This document shows positions 1-7,473 of a stretch of DNA of 64,000 bases, piece after piece. The stretch's first letter is position 1. Each line of letters begins with the position of its first letter. Below the pieces are notes generated by a model. It did not search any database, was not told where the DNA came from, and saw only the letters and a list, made by a program, of their open reading frames with translations. The translations under genes were made by a program, and so were the position numbers. The stretch lies in the NCBI RefSeq assembly GCF_000308835.1, contig NZ_BAGN01000419.1, positions 1 through 64,000 of the forward strand. Direction: 5' to 3'. The DNA comes from Nocardia vinacea NBRC 16497. GTDB taxonomy: Bacteria > Actinomycetota > Actinomycetes > Mycobacteriales > Mycobacteriaceae.

Positions 1-153
1 ATGGTCACCGCCGCACCGACACCACTCAGCTGACCTTCGTCTGGAGGGGTGATCATCAGGCCACTTGGTGTCAGGGTTGCGGCGCGGGCGCCGTCACCGA
101 TCACGGCGAGATGGAATTCCCGCGACCGCCCCGTCGGCGTTGCCGCGGTCGGC

Positions 154-1158
154 TCAGCCGTGGTTCATCGTCAGGATGTCGGTCAGCGGGCGGCGGGGCG
201 TCGGCGGGGTCTCCGGCTCGTCGTCGGGTGCGGTACCGACGCGGATCACGACCTGGGGGATTCCGGGGTGGGGCAGCATGCCCGCGATAGCCTTTCGGCC
301 CGCGGGTATCTCGGTGATGTGTGTCAGCGCACAGGTCGCCGATCCGGCCGTGGTGCATTCCAGTAGCACGGCGGAGAGCGCCTCACCGGTACGCAGCCAG
401 GTTGTCACGGATTCGCGGGGCGAGCTGATCACCAGCAGTCGGGCCTGGTCCTCGAGGCTGTCGCGGCGCGCGGAATGCGGTGCGGAGGGGAAGCTGCGCC
501 CGACGCCGACGCGGGCGAATTCGGCGTCGGAGATCAGGGCCTCACGCGGGATGCCCTCCGGGTCGCCGGAATGGCCAGCCCACCAATGCAATTCGGTCTG
601 ATACTCGGTGTCGTAGCGGCGGACGGCCGTGGCATGTTCGGAGGCCACCGCGAGCTTCGTATAGGCGCTCTCGTCCAGGACGTCGAGGTCGAGGTCGTGG
701 GGCGTCACCAGCATCCGCACAGTGTGCACGAGCTGCGCCAAGTTCGCGGGTGCGTACATTGGCAGCCGGTCGGTGCGTCGGTCATCGATAGCGCGGGCGC
801 GAGCCAGCACACCGATCGGGGGATCCGGCCACGGTCGGAACTCGATCACCGCCAGATAATCAGAGCGTTGTGCATCGGGCATCCGCGTAGTGTCGGTGTG
901 CCACCCTGTGGCGGCGAACGCGGTGCGCACGTGGTGCAGCATCGCACCACAGCTGATCAGCACTTGTCTGCCGAGCGGGTCGGTCGAGGTCAGCCATCGG
1001 TCGTTGTCGCGATAGAGGTGCAGGCGGACGCCGTCGAATACCCAGCGCCATGGCTGGGTGTTGTGCACCGACGGTGCCCGGCCGGCCGAACGCATGGCCG
1101 CCAGCACCGTCGGATGGTCCGGCCCGGGATGAACTGGGGTAGTGGCGTTGTCGGTCAT
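154..1158 (-). CDS. Acg-like FMN-binding nitroreductase-fold protein
   Basis: A 334-residue protein of the Acg (Rv2032)/Rv3131 branch of the nitroreductase fold, which in mycobacteria is DosR-induced and thought to bind or sequester FMN rather than act as a classical nitroreductase. The N-terminal APSVHNTQPW motif (near residue 30) is the family hallmark, and a Pro-rich tail ends in RRPLTDIL. It starts at ATG 1158 (MTDNATTP) and is transcribed away from the universal stress gene at 1407. The promoter region carries two DosR-like boxes and lies in an 84-bp segment repeated near 17.5 kb. A paralogue lies at 10054-11022. The fold assignment is firm; the physiological role is inferred. Confidence 0.9.
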   Translation of the reverse strand: MTDNATTPVHPGPDHPTVLAAMRSAGRAPSVHNTQPWRWVFDGVRLHLYRDNDRWLTSTDPLGRQVLISCGAMLHHVRTAFAATGWHTDTTRMPDAQRSDYLAVIEFRPWPDPPIGVLARARAIDDRRTDRLPMYAPANLAQLVHTVRMLVTPHDLDLDVLDESAYTKLAVASEHATAVRRYDTEYQTELHWWAGHSGDPEGIPREALISDAEFARVGVGRSFPSAPHSARRDSLEDQARLLVISSPRESVTTWLRTGEALSAVLLECTTAGSATCALTHITEIPAGRKAIAGMLPHPGIPQVVIRVGTAPDDEPETPPTPRRPLTDILTMNHG

Positions 1159-1229
1159 GGCTTCGAGTGTTGTCCGACCGCGTGCCGGTCGATATGGGCC
1201 TTACGCCCGTTCCCGAAGGTCCATGGTCA
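1146..1229. repeat. 84-bp promoter-containing repeat, copy A
   Basis: Aligns without gaps to 17444-17527 with 67 of 84 identical bases by hand count. This copy covers the first codons of the Acg-like gene (MTDN) plus its upstream region with the DosR-like boxes. The most conserved part is the right half, which holds the boxes. Confidence 0.75.
1196..1227 (-). promoter_or_regulatory. Candidate DosR-like boxes upstream of the Acg-like gene
   Basis: GGGCCTTACGCCC (1197-1209) is followed by a second element that reads TGGACCTTCGGG on the minus strand. Both resemble the GGGAC-TTT-GGCCC class of DosR sites and lie 40-70 bp upstream of the start at 1158. Binding is inferred from motif similarity. 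Confidence 0.5.
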
Positions 1230-1259
1230 TCGGCCGTAGGGATAGACACTTCCGGGGCT

Positions 1260-1271
1260 GGGCCTGGTCCC
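1260..1271 (+). promoter_or_regulatory. Candidate DosR-like box upstream of the first universal stress gene
   Basis: GGGCCTGGTCCC is an imperfect palindrome about 135 bp upstream of the ATG at 1407, in the divergent region between the Acg-like and universal stress genes. Confidence 0.45.
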
Positions 1272-1406
1272 CTTTTGGCGGGGATGGCGACAGTGGCCGC
1301 TGGATTCGGACCGATCGGCACGCTGAACAGGTCTTTCGACCCTTTCTCCGGATCACCGCGCACTGCGAGCGTTGCATCGAATTGCACATCTGATCAGGAG
1401 AGCACG

Positions 1407-2309
1407 ATGCCCAGCGAAACCCATGCGCACACCGTCCCGGCCGACGCGCCGATCGTGGTCGCGGTCGACGGTTCGGCTATATCCCAGCAGGCGGTGGCAT
1501 GGGCGGCGGTCGATGCCGCACTGCATCGGTGTCGCCTGGAGATCGTGACGTCGTTCGCGATCCCGTTCGGGTTCGGCCCATCGGCGACGGTCACCCAGGA
1601 CAATCTCGACCAGCTGTGTGGCGATGCGGAGCGGGTGCTCGACGAAGCCACGCGGGTGGCGCGGGCGGCCGCGCCCGATGTGGCGCTGGCCATCTCCACC
1701 GAACCGATCGATGAGCCGATAATCCCGGCGCTGCTGACCCGATCGAAGCAGGCCAGGATGCTGGTTGTCGGCGGCCGCGGGCTCGGCGCCGTGCGCCGCG
1801 TGCTGCTCGGCTCGGTCAGCGCCGCGGTTGCCCGGCACGCCCACTGCCCGGTCACGGTGGTGCACACCGTCTCGGCCACCGACGCGATCTCGGCGTGCAA
1901 GCCGGTGCTGGTCGGTGTCGACGGCACACCGAATAGCGAACCCGCCATCGAATTGGCCTTCGACGAGGCATCTCGGCGCAAGGTGAGTCTCATCGCGCTG
2001 CATGCCTGGAGCGACACGAGTGGACTTGCGCTGCCCGAGATCAGCTGGCCCGGCGTAGCGAACGCGGAGGACACACTCTTCGCCGAAAGCCTGGCAGACT
2101 GGACCGACCGTTATCCCGATGTCTCGGTACGCCGAGTCCTGGTGTGCGACAACGCTGTGCACTCGCTGCTGGAGGAGTCGAACAACGCCCAACTCGTCGT
2201 GGTCGGCAGCCACGGTCGCGGCGGCTTCGCGGGCATGCTGCTCGGTTCGACCAGCACCGCCCTGCTGCACTCGGTGCAGTGCCCGATCAGCATCGTACGA
2301 GGCGAATAG
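1407..2309 (+). CDS. Tandem-domain universal stress protein
   Basis: A 300-residue protein with two UspA domains (about 10-145 and 155-298), like the DosR-induced mycobacterial proteins Rv1996, Rv2005c and Rv2623. Each domain keeps the ATP-binding signature G-x2-G-x9-G-S/T (GGRGLGAVRRVLLGS and GSHGRGGFAGMLLGST). The open frame extends upstream, but ATG 1407 follows a good ribosome site (CAGGAGAG) and gives the length typical of the family. It is close to the paralogue at 21830-22732, which has the same length and the same linker motifs (HAWSDTSG). It probably acts as an ATP-responsive dormancy regulator. Confidence 0.92.
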   Translation: MPSETHAHTVPADAPIVVAVDGSAISQQAVAWAAVDAALHRCRLEIVTSFAIPFGFGPSATVTQDNLDQLCGDAERVLDEATRVARAAAPDVALAISTEPIDEPIIPALLTRSKQARMLVVGGRGLGAVRRVLLGSVSAAVARHAHCPVTVVHTVSATDAISACKPVLVGVDGTPNSEPAIELAFDEASRRKVSLIALHAWSDTSGLALPEISWPGVANAEDTLFAESLADWTDRYPDVSVRRVLVCDNAVHSLLEESNNAQLVVVGSHGRGGFAGMLLGSTSTALLHSVQCPISIVRGE

Positions 2310-2430
2310 CGGCGCCGGGACCGCGTGGCATCGAGCTGTGATCGGTCACCGAGACGAGCTCGCGAGCGCGCATCTCGCTATGCATCCGCACGCCCAAGGT
2401 CCGGGTAGCCGATATCCGTCGTTTCGGCAC

Positions 2431-3285
2431 TCAGCTCCGGCAGACGAGTACCGGGCAGGCGGTGTGGTGCAGCAGGTCCCGGCTCGTCGAACCGAACAAC
2501 AGCGCTGTCGCGGTTGGGTGGCCGTGACTGCCGACGACGAGCAGTTGGACCTCGTCCGCAAGCTGGTCCAGCACCGAGCGGGCTAGACCGGGGACCGGGA
2601 GTTCGATGACCTCGACATCCGGATAGTCCGTGCGCCAGCCCGCCAGGGACTCCGCGAGCAGCGTACGTTCCTGCTCGCCGCGATCGAGTCGGTGACCCAC
2701 TTCGGTGATGCGCGACGGCCAGCAGTGCACGGCGGTCAGCGGCACACCGAGCGTCGCGGCGATCTCGAAGCCGTGGGCTATGGCCGGGATGCTGAGTTCG
2801 GTTCCGTCGATACCGACCGCCACCGGTTTGTCGCGGGAAATGGGCCTGCCGTTCGCACCGCGCCACACCCCGACCGGGCAGTGCGCATGCTGGGCGACCC
2901 GCATCGTGACATGCCCGAGCAGTCGCGCGCCGTAGGCGGTCTGCGCGCCCACCACGACGATGCGGGCGTGCGCACTCAATTCCACCAGGGCGCGCGCGGG
3001 TGGGCCGGGAGGTAGCACCGTCCCCACGGTCAGCTCCGGGGCGCAGGTGCGAACGAGTTCGACTGTCCGAGCGACGGTTTCGCGTGCGGAGTCGTACCAC
3101 TGCGGCTGATGGGCACGGTCGGCCAACTGCTGTGCGGCTGTTTGCGCGTGCGGCGGTGCGGTGGCGATCAGCAATGGCGTGTGCAGTGCGCCGGCCAGAT
3201 AGGCCGCCCAGCGCGCGGCGTTCAATGCTGTCGGTGAATCGTCCACGCCGACAACGATCGTGTTGTGGTCGGCCCTGGTACTCAT
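2431..3285 (-). CDS. Tandem-domain universal stress protein, divergent N-terminal domain
   Basis: A 284-residue protein with two UspA domains. The C-terminal one keeps the nucleotide signature (GSHGHPTATALLFGST). The N-terminal one reads GAQTAYGARLLGH and has lost the G-x2-G pattern, so only one domain may bind ATP. ATG 3285 is preferred over the in-frame GTG at 3291 because GAGGAGTGAGG is then correctly spaced. It converges with the universal stress gene at 1407. A DosR-like box lies about 75 bp upstream. Confidence 0.88.
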   Translation of the reverse strand: MSTRADHNTIVVGVDDSPTALNAARWAAYLAGALHTPLLIATAPPHAQTAAQQLADRAHQPQWYDSARETVARTVELVRTCAPELTVGTVLPPGPPARALVELSAHARIVVVGAQTAYGARLLGHVTMRVAQHAHCPVGVWRGANGRPISRDKPVAVGIDGTELSIPAIAHGFEIAATLGVPLTAVHCWPSRITEVGHRLDRGEQERTLLAESLAGWRTDYPDVEVIELPVPGLARSVLDQLADEVQLLVVGSHGHPTATALLFGSTSRDLLHHTACPVLVCRS

Positions 3286-3358
3286 CCTCACTCCTCAGCA
3301 GAGAGCCGTGCGGCACTTCGCACGGCTCCAGCTTCGTCGCCGCAGCTCCACGACGGTA

Positions 3359-3373
3359 GGGACCTTGGTGCTC
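3359..3373 (-). promoter_or_regulatory. Candidate DosR-like box upstream of the second universal stress gene
   Basis: GGGACCTTGGTGCTC, with one good half-site, lies 74 bp upstream of the start at 3285. Confidence 0.4.
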
Positions 3374-3522
3374 GATGGTGAGGCACTCGGTCGACGAGCA
3401 AATCGGGAGTTCCGTTCATGGACCCACGCGATACGGGGACCGGCGGCCTGTGGTGAAGCGGGCGGCGCGTCGGTCCAGCCGATGGCTGGTGATGCGGGGG
3501 CGTTGCGGGGCAAGGGGTTTCG

Positions 3523-3672
3523 AGTGCGGAAGAAGTAGTGCTTGCCGAGTTCGGCCGGCAACAGGTAGGCCAGGACCATAAGGGTCAGGAAGAAAGCGCC
3601 GGGCAGCGGGGCCCGGGTCACGGGCGATTGGTGTGGCGGGAGCAGGGCTCCGGTGGTCACCGCGGCCAATGC
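3523..3672 (-). pseudogene. Fragment of a P-type ATPase C-terminus
   Basis: The minus-strand frame encodes about 50 residues that read like the last two membrane helices of an MgtA/CtpF-type cation ATPase: a VTTGALLPP turn, then LPGAFFLTLMVLAYLLPAEL and GKHYFF. No ATPase catalytic sequence surrounds it. It sits between a CBS gene and a universal stress gene, as expected if a neighbouring transporter gene was deleted. The rest of the surrounding interval 3286-3707 holds no other gene I can support. Confidence 0.5.
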
Positions 3673-3707
3673 GCCCGGCAACCGGTCCGCTCGACCGCGC
3701 GGAGGGA

Positions 3708-4175
3708 TCAGGCCGGGTGCGCCTGGTGCGAACCCGCGTCGGTGGCCGCCGGAAGGCGTTGTGCGCATACCGCCTCGACGAATTCGCCGACGGTGGCTTC
3801 GGGGAGGCGCCGGGACAGGTCGGCCTCGGTGATGATGCCGACCAGCTTGCCGTCCGCGGTCACCGGGAGCCGCCGGATCTGGTGGTGCTCCATGAGAGCC
3901 AGCGCGTCCTCGACCTCGATGCTGCTGTCGATGGTGATCAGATCGTCACCCTGGGCCATTTCGCCCGCGGTGGTCTTCTGCGGATTCGCACCGGTGGCAA
4001 TGCATTTGACGACGATGTCGCGGTCGGTGACGATCCCGACCGGATGTCCCTCGCCATCGCAGATCGGCAATGCGCCGATATCGAGCTGACGCATCCGCTG
4101 CGCCGCGGTCTCCATGGTGTCGCGGACCGTAATGCTCGCGACATCGGGCTGCATGATGGCTTGTGCGGTGGTCAT
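3708..4175 (-). CDS. Hrp1-like protein with two CBS domains
   Basis: A 155-residue protein made of two CBS domains (about 8-60 and 72-125), matching the layout of hypoxic response protein 1 (Rv2626c), including the starting TTAxxIM, LPICDGEGHPVGIVTDRDIV and VGIITEADLSRRLPE. CBS pairs usually bind adenine nucleotides; the ligand of Hrp1 is not settled. The start follows GGAGG (GAGGAGGCGGCC-ATG). A DosR-like box lies 74 bp upstream. The C-terminal tail (about 25 residues) is longer and Ala/His-rich. Confidence 0.92.
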   Translation of the reverse strand: MTTAQAIMQPDVASITVRDTMETAAQRMRQLDIGALPICDGEGHPVGIVTDRDIVVKCIATGANPQKTTAGEMAQGDDLITIDSSIEVEDALALMEHHQIRRLPVTADGKLVGIITEADLSRRLPEATVGEFVEAVCAQRLPAATDAGSHQAHPA

Positions 4176-4248
4176 GGCCGCCTCCTCGCGAAATGGGTGG
4201 TCGGGTGCTCGTCATGTCCATCATCGACGGTGTCGAAACAGCGAGCGA

Positions 4249-4264
4249 GGGCCGAAAGTCACCC
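4249..4264 (-). promoter_or_regulatory. Candidate DosR-like box for the CBS gene
   Basis: On the minus strand it reads GGGTGACTTTCGGCCC, 74 bp upstream of the CBS start. The core ACTTTCGGCCC matches the best mycobacterial boxes. Confidence 0.55.
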
Positions 4265-4338
4265 TGACGGGGGACTCAACGGCGGTGGCTATCGCGTTCG
4301 GCGCTGTCGCTGTGATCCCGCCGAAGTCCTCGATTCAT

Positions 4339-4352
4339 GGGCCCTTCGGCCC
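4339..4352 (+). promoter_or_regulatory. Candidate DosR-like box for the RafH-like/Rv0080-like pair
   Basis: GGGCCCTTCGGCCC lies 73 bp upstream of the GTG at 4425. Confidence 0.55.
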
Positions 4353-4424
4353 TGTTCGGCACTGCCGCAGAACGGTGAGATTGGCAGCGTTGCGCCGCTG
4401 TGTCTGTTGAAAAGGGGTTGGCGA

Positions 4425-4700
4425 GTGAGTACATCCGAGCTGTGGTCGACCAGTACGACCGCGCCGTCGGTGTGCACCACCCACGGTGCGATGGATCCGG
4501 TCCAGATCACCCGCGCGCTGCCGGCGATCGAGCGAGTGCTGCGTTGCCATCATGTCGGTGCACCGGCCCGGGTACGTCTCACCGGACCGCCCTGTGTGGA
4601 TGGGCCGATGCCGGTACAGGCGACTGTGGCGTTCCGCGATGCCGCTGTACGGGTTCGGGTCCGGATCGTGATACCAAGGGCGGAGGCCGCTCGCTCGTGA
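4425..4700 (+). CDS. Short RafH/HPF-like protein, N-terminal S30AE domain only
   Basis: A 91-residue product whose middle (ITRALPAIERVL, then ARVRLTGPPCVDGPMPVQA) matches the first domain of the DosR-regulated ribosome hibernation factor RafH (Rv0079). RafH is about 270 residues; here everything after the first domain is missing. GTG 4425 follows AAGGGGTTGG. The stop overlaps the next start as GTGA (4697-4700), so translation is probably coupled. In M. tuberculosis Rv0079 and Rv0080 are also neighbours, so this looks like that pair after an internal deletion. Whether the short form still binds ribosomes is unknown. Confidence 0.6.
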   Translation: MSTSELWSTSTTAPSVCTTHGAMDPVQITRALPAIERVLRCHHVGAPARVRLTGPPCVDGPMPVQATVAFRDAAVRVRVRIVIPRAEAARS

Positions 4701-5134
4701 TCGCCGCCGAAGACTTTCCCGGACGCACGGTCGTCGAACTCGATCGCGCGACGGCACTGGACCTGCTCGCGACCGTCTCGATCGGTCGAGTGGTGTTCAG
4801 CCGCAACGCATTACCGGCGATCCGCCCGGTCAATCACATCGTCGAGGCGGATGGCAGCGTCATCGTACGCACTCGCCTCGCCTCCCGGCTCACTTCCGCC
4901 GTGCGCGGCAAACCAGGTGTGGTGGTCGCCTATGAGGCCGACGAGATCGACCCGTACCTGTGCAACGGATGGTCGGTCGTGGTTACCGGTTTCGCCCGCA
5001 CCGTCACCGATCCCGCCCGCATCGCCCGCTACGAGCGCCTGCTACATCCCTGGGTCGACCAACTCATGGACACCGTAATCGAGATCGAGCCTTCCATAGT
5101 CTCCGGCGTCCGCCTCATCGACAAGGCCGCGTAA
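4697..5134 (+). CDS. Rv0080-like pyridoxamine 5'-phosphate oxidase-fold flavin-binding protein
   Basis: A 145-residue split-barrel protein of the PNPOx-like family; such proteins usually bind FMN or F420. It resembles Rv0080, with shared features VVELDR, GRVVFSR, ALPAIRPVNH, VVVAYEAD and RLLHPWV. GTG 4697 is chosen because it overlaps the upstream stop and has GGAGG 10 bases before it. It probably belongs to the hypoxia regulon through the box at 4339; the substrate is unknown. Confidence 0.85.
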   Translation: MIAAEDFPGRTVVELDRATALDLLATVSIGRVVFSRNALPAIRPVNHIVEADGSVIVRTRLASRLTSAVRGKPGVVVAYEADEIDPYLCNGWSVVVTGFARTVTDPARIARYERLLHPWVDQLMDTVIEIEPSIVSGVRLIDKAA

Positions 5135-5319
5135 GCGGCGCGGATGTCCGTGGATCGTCGAATCGCGGGTCGGCCGGGGATATGTCCTGCCACGCCGCCG
5201 CCGCGAGCGGATGGCGGGCCGAGTACCGCCGCGCGTGAATCCACCGACCGCGGATCGGGGGAGCTGTGCTCTCCAGGCAGCCGAGATCGGGCTGGGCTGG
5301 TGGGAGCGGACTGCATCCC

Positions 5320-5333
5320 GGGACCAACGTCCC
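5320..5333 (+). promoter_or_regulatory. Strong candidate DosR-like box upstream of the truncated pfkB
   Basis: GGGACCAACGTCCC is nearly a perfect palindrome and one of the best boxes in the window, 100 bp upstream of the ATG at 5433. The rest of 5135-5432 shows nothing recognisable. Confidence 0.6.
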
Positions 5334-5432
5334 GGCGATAGAGGGCACCCCGGCTCTGTCGACGACGGTGTCGATCCGGGAACAGTGGGAATTGGAACCG
5401 GCCGCCGATGGCCGGGCGGGAAATGAGACGCG

Positions 5433-6530
5433 ATGAACAGCCGACCGCTGGCTCCCGATAACACTGCCGCGCTCGGCCTCGACGCGGGCGAGCTGGTCGA
5501 AGTGCACAGCAGGCACGGCGCGATGGTGCTCGCGGTCCGGCCGAGGAGCTGCGCCGCGTCGAAGCTGACGCACCGGCGCATCGAGGTCGCCGCCGATACC
5601 AGGGAGGCCTTCGTGGTCGCCGAGGCGCAGAGCGGCCACAGCTTCCACATCGTGCCCGCGGGCGCTGCGCTCACGGCGGCCGAGAGCGAGCACTGTATGA
5701 CCGCGATATGCGATGCGGCGCAGCAGTTTGCGTATCTGGTTATCTCGGGCAGCGTGCCGCCCGGAATGCGGGCGGATTTCTGTGCCGAGGTGGTGCGCCG
5801 GATGCGGCCCTACGACACCCGCATCATGCTGGATATCGCGGGCGCGCAACTGCGGGAGGTGCTGCACGAACGAGCGTTCCTGATCCGGCTGGACCGGCGG
5901 GAGGCCAGCGCACTGGTCGGCAGGCCGATCGACAGCTTCGCCGCGGCTCGTGCCGCCAACGACCATCTGCTCGGTCTCGGCGCGGCCGACCACGCCATCA
6001 CCACGGTCGGCGCGCTGGGCGCGGTCTACTCCGATCACCTAGCGCACCATCAGCTTTCGGCCCCGCCACCACCCCTGCCGCCGCGCAGCGACGCCTGTGC
6101 GGGTGACAGTCTGATCGGCGCGCTCACCTATCGGCTGACCGAGGGGGACCCGTGTCTGCGCGCTTGTGAGTACGGTGTGGCCGCCGCGGCCGCCACAGTG
6201 CTGCTGCCGGGCACCGAGATCTTCCAGCGTTCGACAGTCGACGCGCTCGTCGGCGAGGTCCGCACCCAGACGGTGGTGCGCGAAATCGGCGCGTCATCGG
6301 ACTTGCGCCCCGGCGGCGACGACAAGCGGCCCGATCCGATGGGGACCGGGGTCCCTAGTCCGGTGGGGTCGGCGAATATGTACGCGCGACAACAGCACCC
6401 ACAACCATGTGGAAGACCGCGCAATGATCGTGGTCGGCTTCCGCGGCCTGCCGTTCGGCTCCTCCGGGAGATCCCTTGTCCAGCACGCACTGTGCCCGGT
6501 CATGGTCGTGGCATCCCGAGTAGGTGGTGA
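5433..6530 (+). pseudogene. Chimeric, N-truncated PfkB-type sugar kinase
   Basis: The open frame has three unlike parts. Residues 1-35 (LAPDNTAALGLDAGELVEV, HSRHGAMVL) read like the dinucleotide-binding end domain of a molybdopterin oxidoreductase. Residues about 48-285 match PfkB (Rv2029c) from its second third onward (ISGSVPPG; the anion-hole motif is CAGDS, not GAGDS; catalytic Asp kept). The first ~80 PfkB residues, with much of the sugar site, are missing. The last ~75 residues are Pro/Arg-rich and overlap a universal stress fragment in another frame. It is probably a dead gene, although the frame is open and a good DosR-like box lies upstream. Confidence 0.65.
6342..6355 (+). promoter_or_regulatory. 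Candidate DosR-like palindrome
   Basis: GGGACCGGGGTCCC has perfect 6-base arms. It precedes the universal stress remnant (6421) and the DUF2267 gene (6533), and lies inside the junk tail of the chimeric frame. Confidence 0.5.
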
Positions 6531-6531
6531 C
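6421..6531 (+). pseudogene. C-terminal remnant of a universal stress protein
   Basis: About 35 in-frame residues read AMIVVGFRGLPFGSSGRS then LVQHALCPVMVVASRVGG-stop, the end of a UspA domain (normally VVGSRG, LLGSxS, HAxCPVMVV). The loop is shortened and the rest of the gene is absent. It ends two bases before the DUF2267 start. Confidence 0.6.
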
Positions 6532-6532
6532 A

Positions 6533-6994
6533 ATGTCGCACTCCGATGATCCCTTCGTCCATGTGGTGGACACAGCGCACGTGTGGTTGCGCCGTATCAC
6601 CGACGACCTGGCGACCGAGGACCGCGCCTTCGCCTATCGAGTGACGCGCGCTTGGCTGCACGCCGTGCGCGACCGCCTCGAGGTGGCCGCTGCCGCGCAT
6701 CTGAGTGCGCAGCTGCCCGAATTGCTGCGCGGGGCCTTCTTCGAGGGCTGGGTACCGACCAAAGTGCCGGTCTCGCACCGCGTCTCGGAGTTCTTGGCGC
6801 AATTCGCCACGGAAGCGGGCGTCACCGAGGACGAGGCTGCCGGTCTGGCGTGGCTGGTGACCGATGCGCTGCGCGACCTTTGCGCACCGGGTCAGCTGGA
6901 TCGGGTCGCCGCGGTATTCCCGGCCGATCTGCGCAACGTGCTCTTCGGCGTCGACTCCGGCCCCTTCGATGAGGATATGGCCGACAAGGTGTGA
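6533..6994 (+). CDS. DUF2267-family protein
   Basis: A 153-residue, mostly helical protein matching the DUF2267 pattern: two similar halves, the first with VDTAHVWLRRI and LPELLRGAFFEGWVP, the second with the LPADLRNVLF-type ending (FPADLRNVLF). DUF2267 proteins are common in actinobacterial stress islands and have no assigned activity. ATG 6533 is chosen over the in-frame GTG codons just before it because AGGTGGTGA then serves as the ribosome site. Confidence 0.82.
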   Translation: MSHSDDPFVHVVDTAHVWLRRITDDLATEDRAFAYRVTRAWLHAVRDRLEVAAAAHLSAQLPELLRGAFFEGWVPTKVPVSHRVSEFLAQFATEAGVTEDEAAGLAWLVTDALRDLCAPGQLDRVAAVFPADLRNVLFGVDSGPFDEDMADKV

Positions 6995-7015
6995 GCCACG
7001 CCAGCGACGTCGTGA

Positions 7016-7180
7016 TCAGCCGAGTATCGGAAACCGGTGTTCGGCTGCCAATTTCGTCAATGTCCGCTGCATGGTGTCGGTGACGTGCCGATAGGCCACG
7101 TCACGGTCGAGTTCGGGCCCCAGATCGTGCCATCCAATACCAGCAACAACTCGACCAGGTGTCGACGGATACTCCGCCAT
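7016..7180 (-). CDS. Small 54-residue protein downstream of the DUF1918 gene
   Basis: A short frame (begins MAEYPSTPGRVVAGIGWHDL, ends HRFPILG) with a very good ribosome site, GAGGTGATC, 4 bases before its ATG. It lies 5 bases after the DUF1918 stop on the same strand, so the two should be co-transcribed. Composition looks coding, with no membrane segment or Cys. I do not recognise the family. Confidence 0.55.
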   Translation of the reverse strand: MAEYPSTPGRVVAGIGWHDLGPELDRDVAYRHVTDTMQRTLTKLAAEHRFPILG

Positions 7181-7185
7181 GGTGA

Positions 7186-7443
7186 TCACCTCTGTCGATG
7201 GGGGTCGTAGTTCGCCGAGAAATGTGTGGCCGCAAGCTGTTCCCGCTCATGTAGCTGCGTGCTGCACAGCACATAGGAATCGGATCCGGGGAAGACGAGT
7301 GCGCGATGTCCGGTATCGGTCCAGTGCACGAGGTAGGGCGGTGCACCATCGGATGAATGCACCTCTTCGATGAGACCGCGTCGAGTCGGGCCGCCATTGG
7401 CGCCGCCCTCGATGATCAGCCAGTCTCCGGATTGTGCGTGCAT
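7186..7443 (-). CDS. DUF1918-family protein (Rv0569/Rv2302-like)
   Basis: An 85-residue SH3-like beta protein with the DUF1918 signature: GDWLIIEG near the start, RRGLIEEV, then APPYLVHWTDTGHRALVFPG. Rv0569 is a DosR-regulon member; the molecular function is not established. The start has GGAGG 10 bases upstream. It lies between the frameshifted reductase (upstream) and the 54-residue gene (downstream), all on the minus strand. Confidence 0.88.
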   Translation of the reverse strand: MHAQSGDWLIIEGGANGGPTRRGLIEEVHSSDGAPPYLVHWTDTGHRALVFPGSDSYVLCSTQLHEREQLAATHFSANYDPHRQR

Positions 7444-7473
7444 GAGGCGGAACCTCCGAGGTAGCTGGTGAAT

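Noticed and set aside
475..1239. Long plus-strand frame opposite the Acg-like gene
   Set aside because: Antisense shadow of a GC-rich gene: no ribosome site and no family motif. The same effect explains most long frames opposite the ATPase, the caspase and LCAT lipase genes and the OtsB1 gene.
2390..2405. DosR-like GCCCAAGGTCCGGG
   Set aside because: Lies between two convergent gene ends, with no start codon downstream on either strand.
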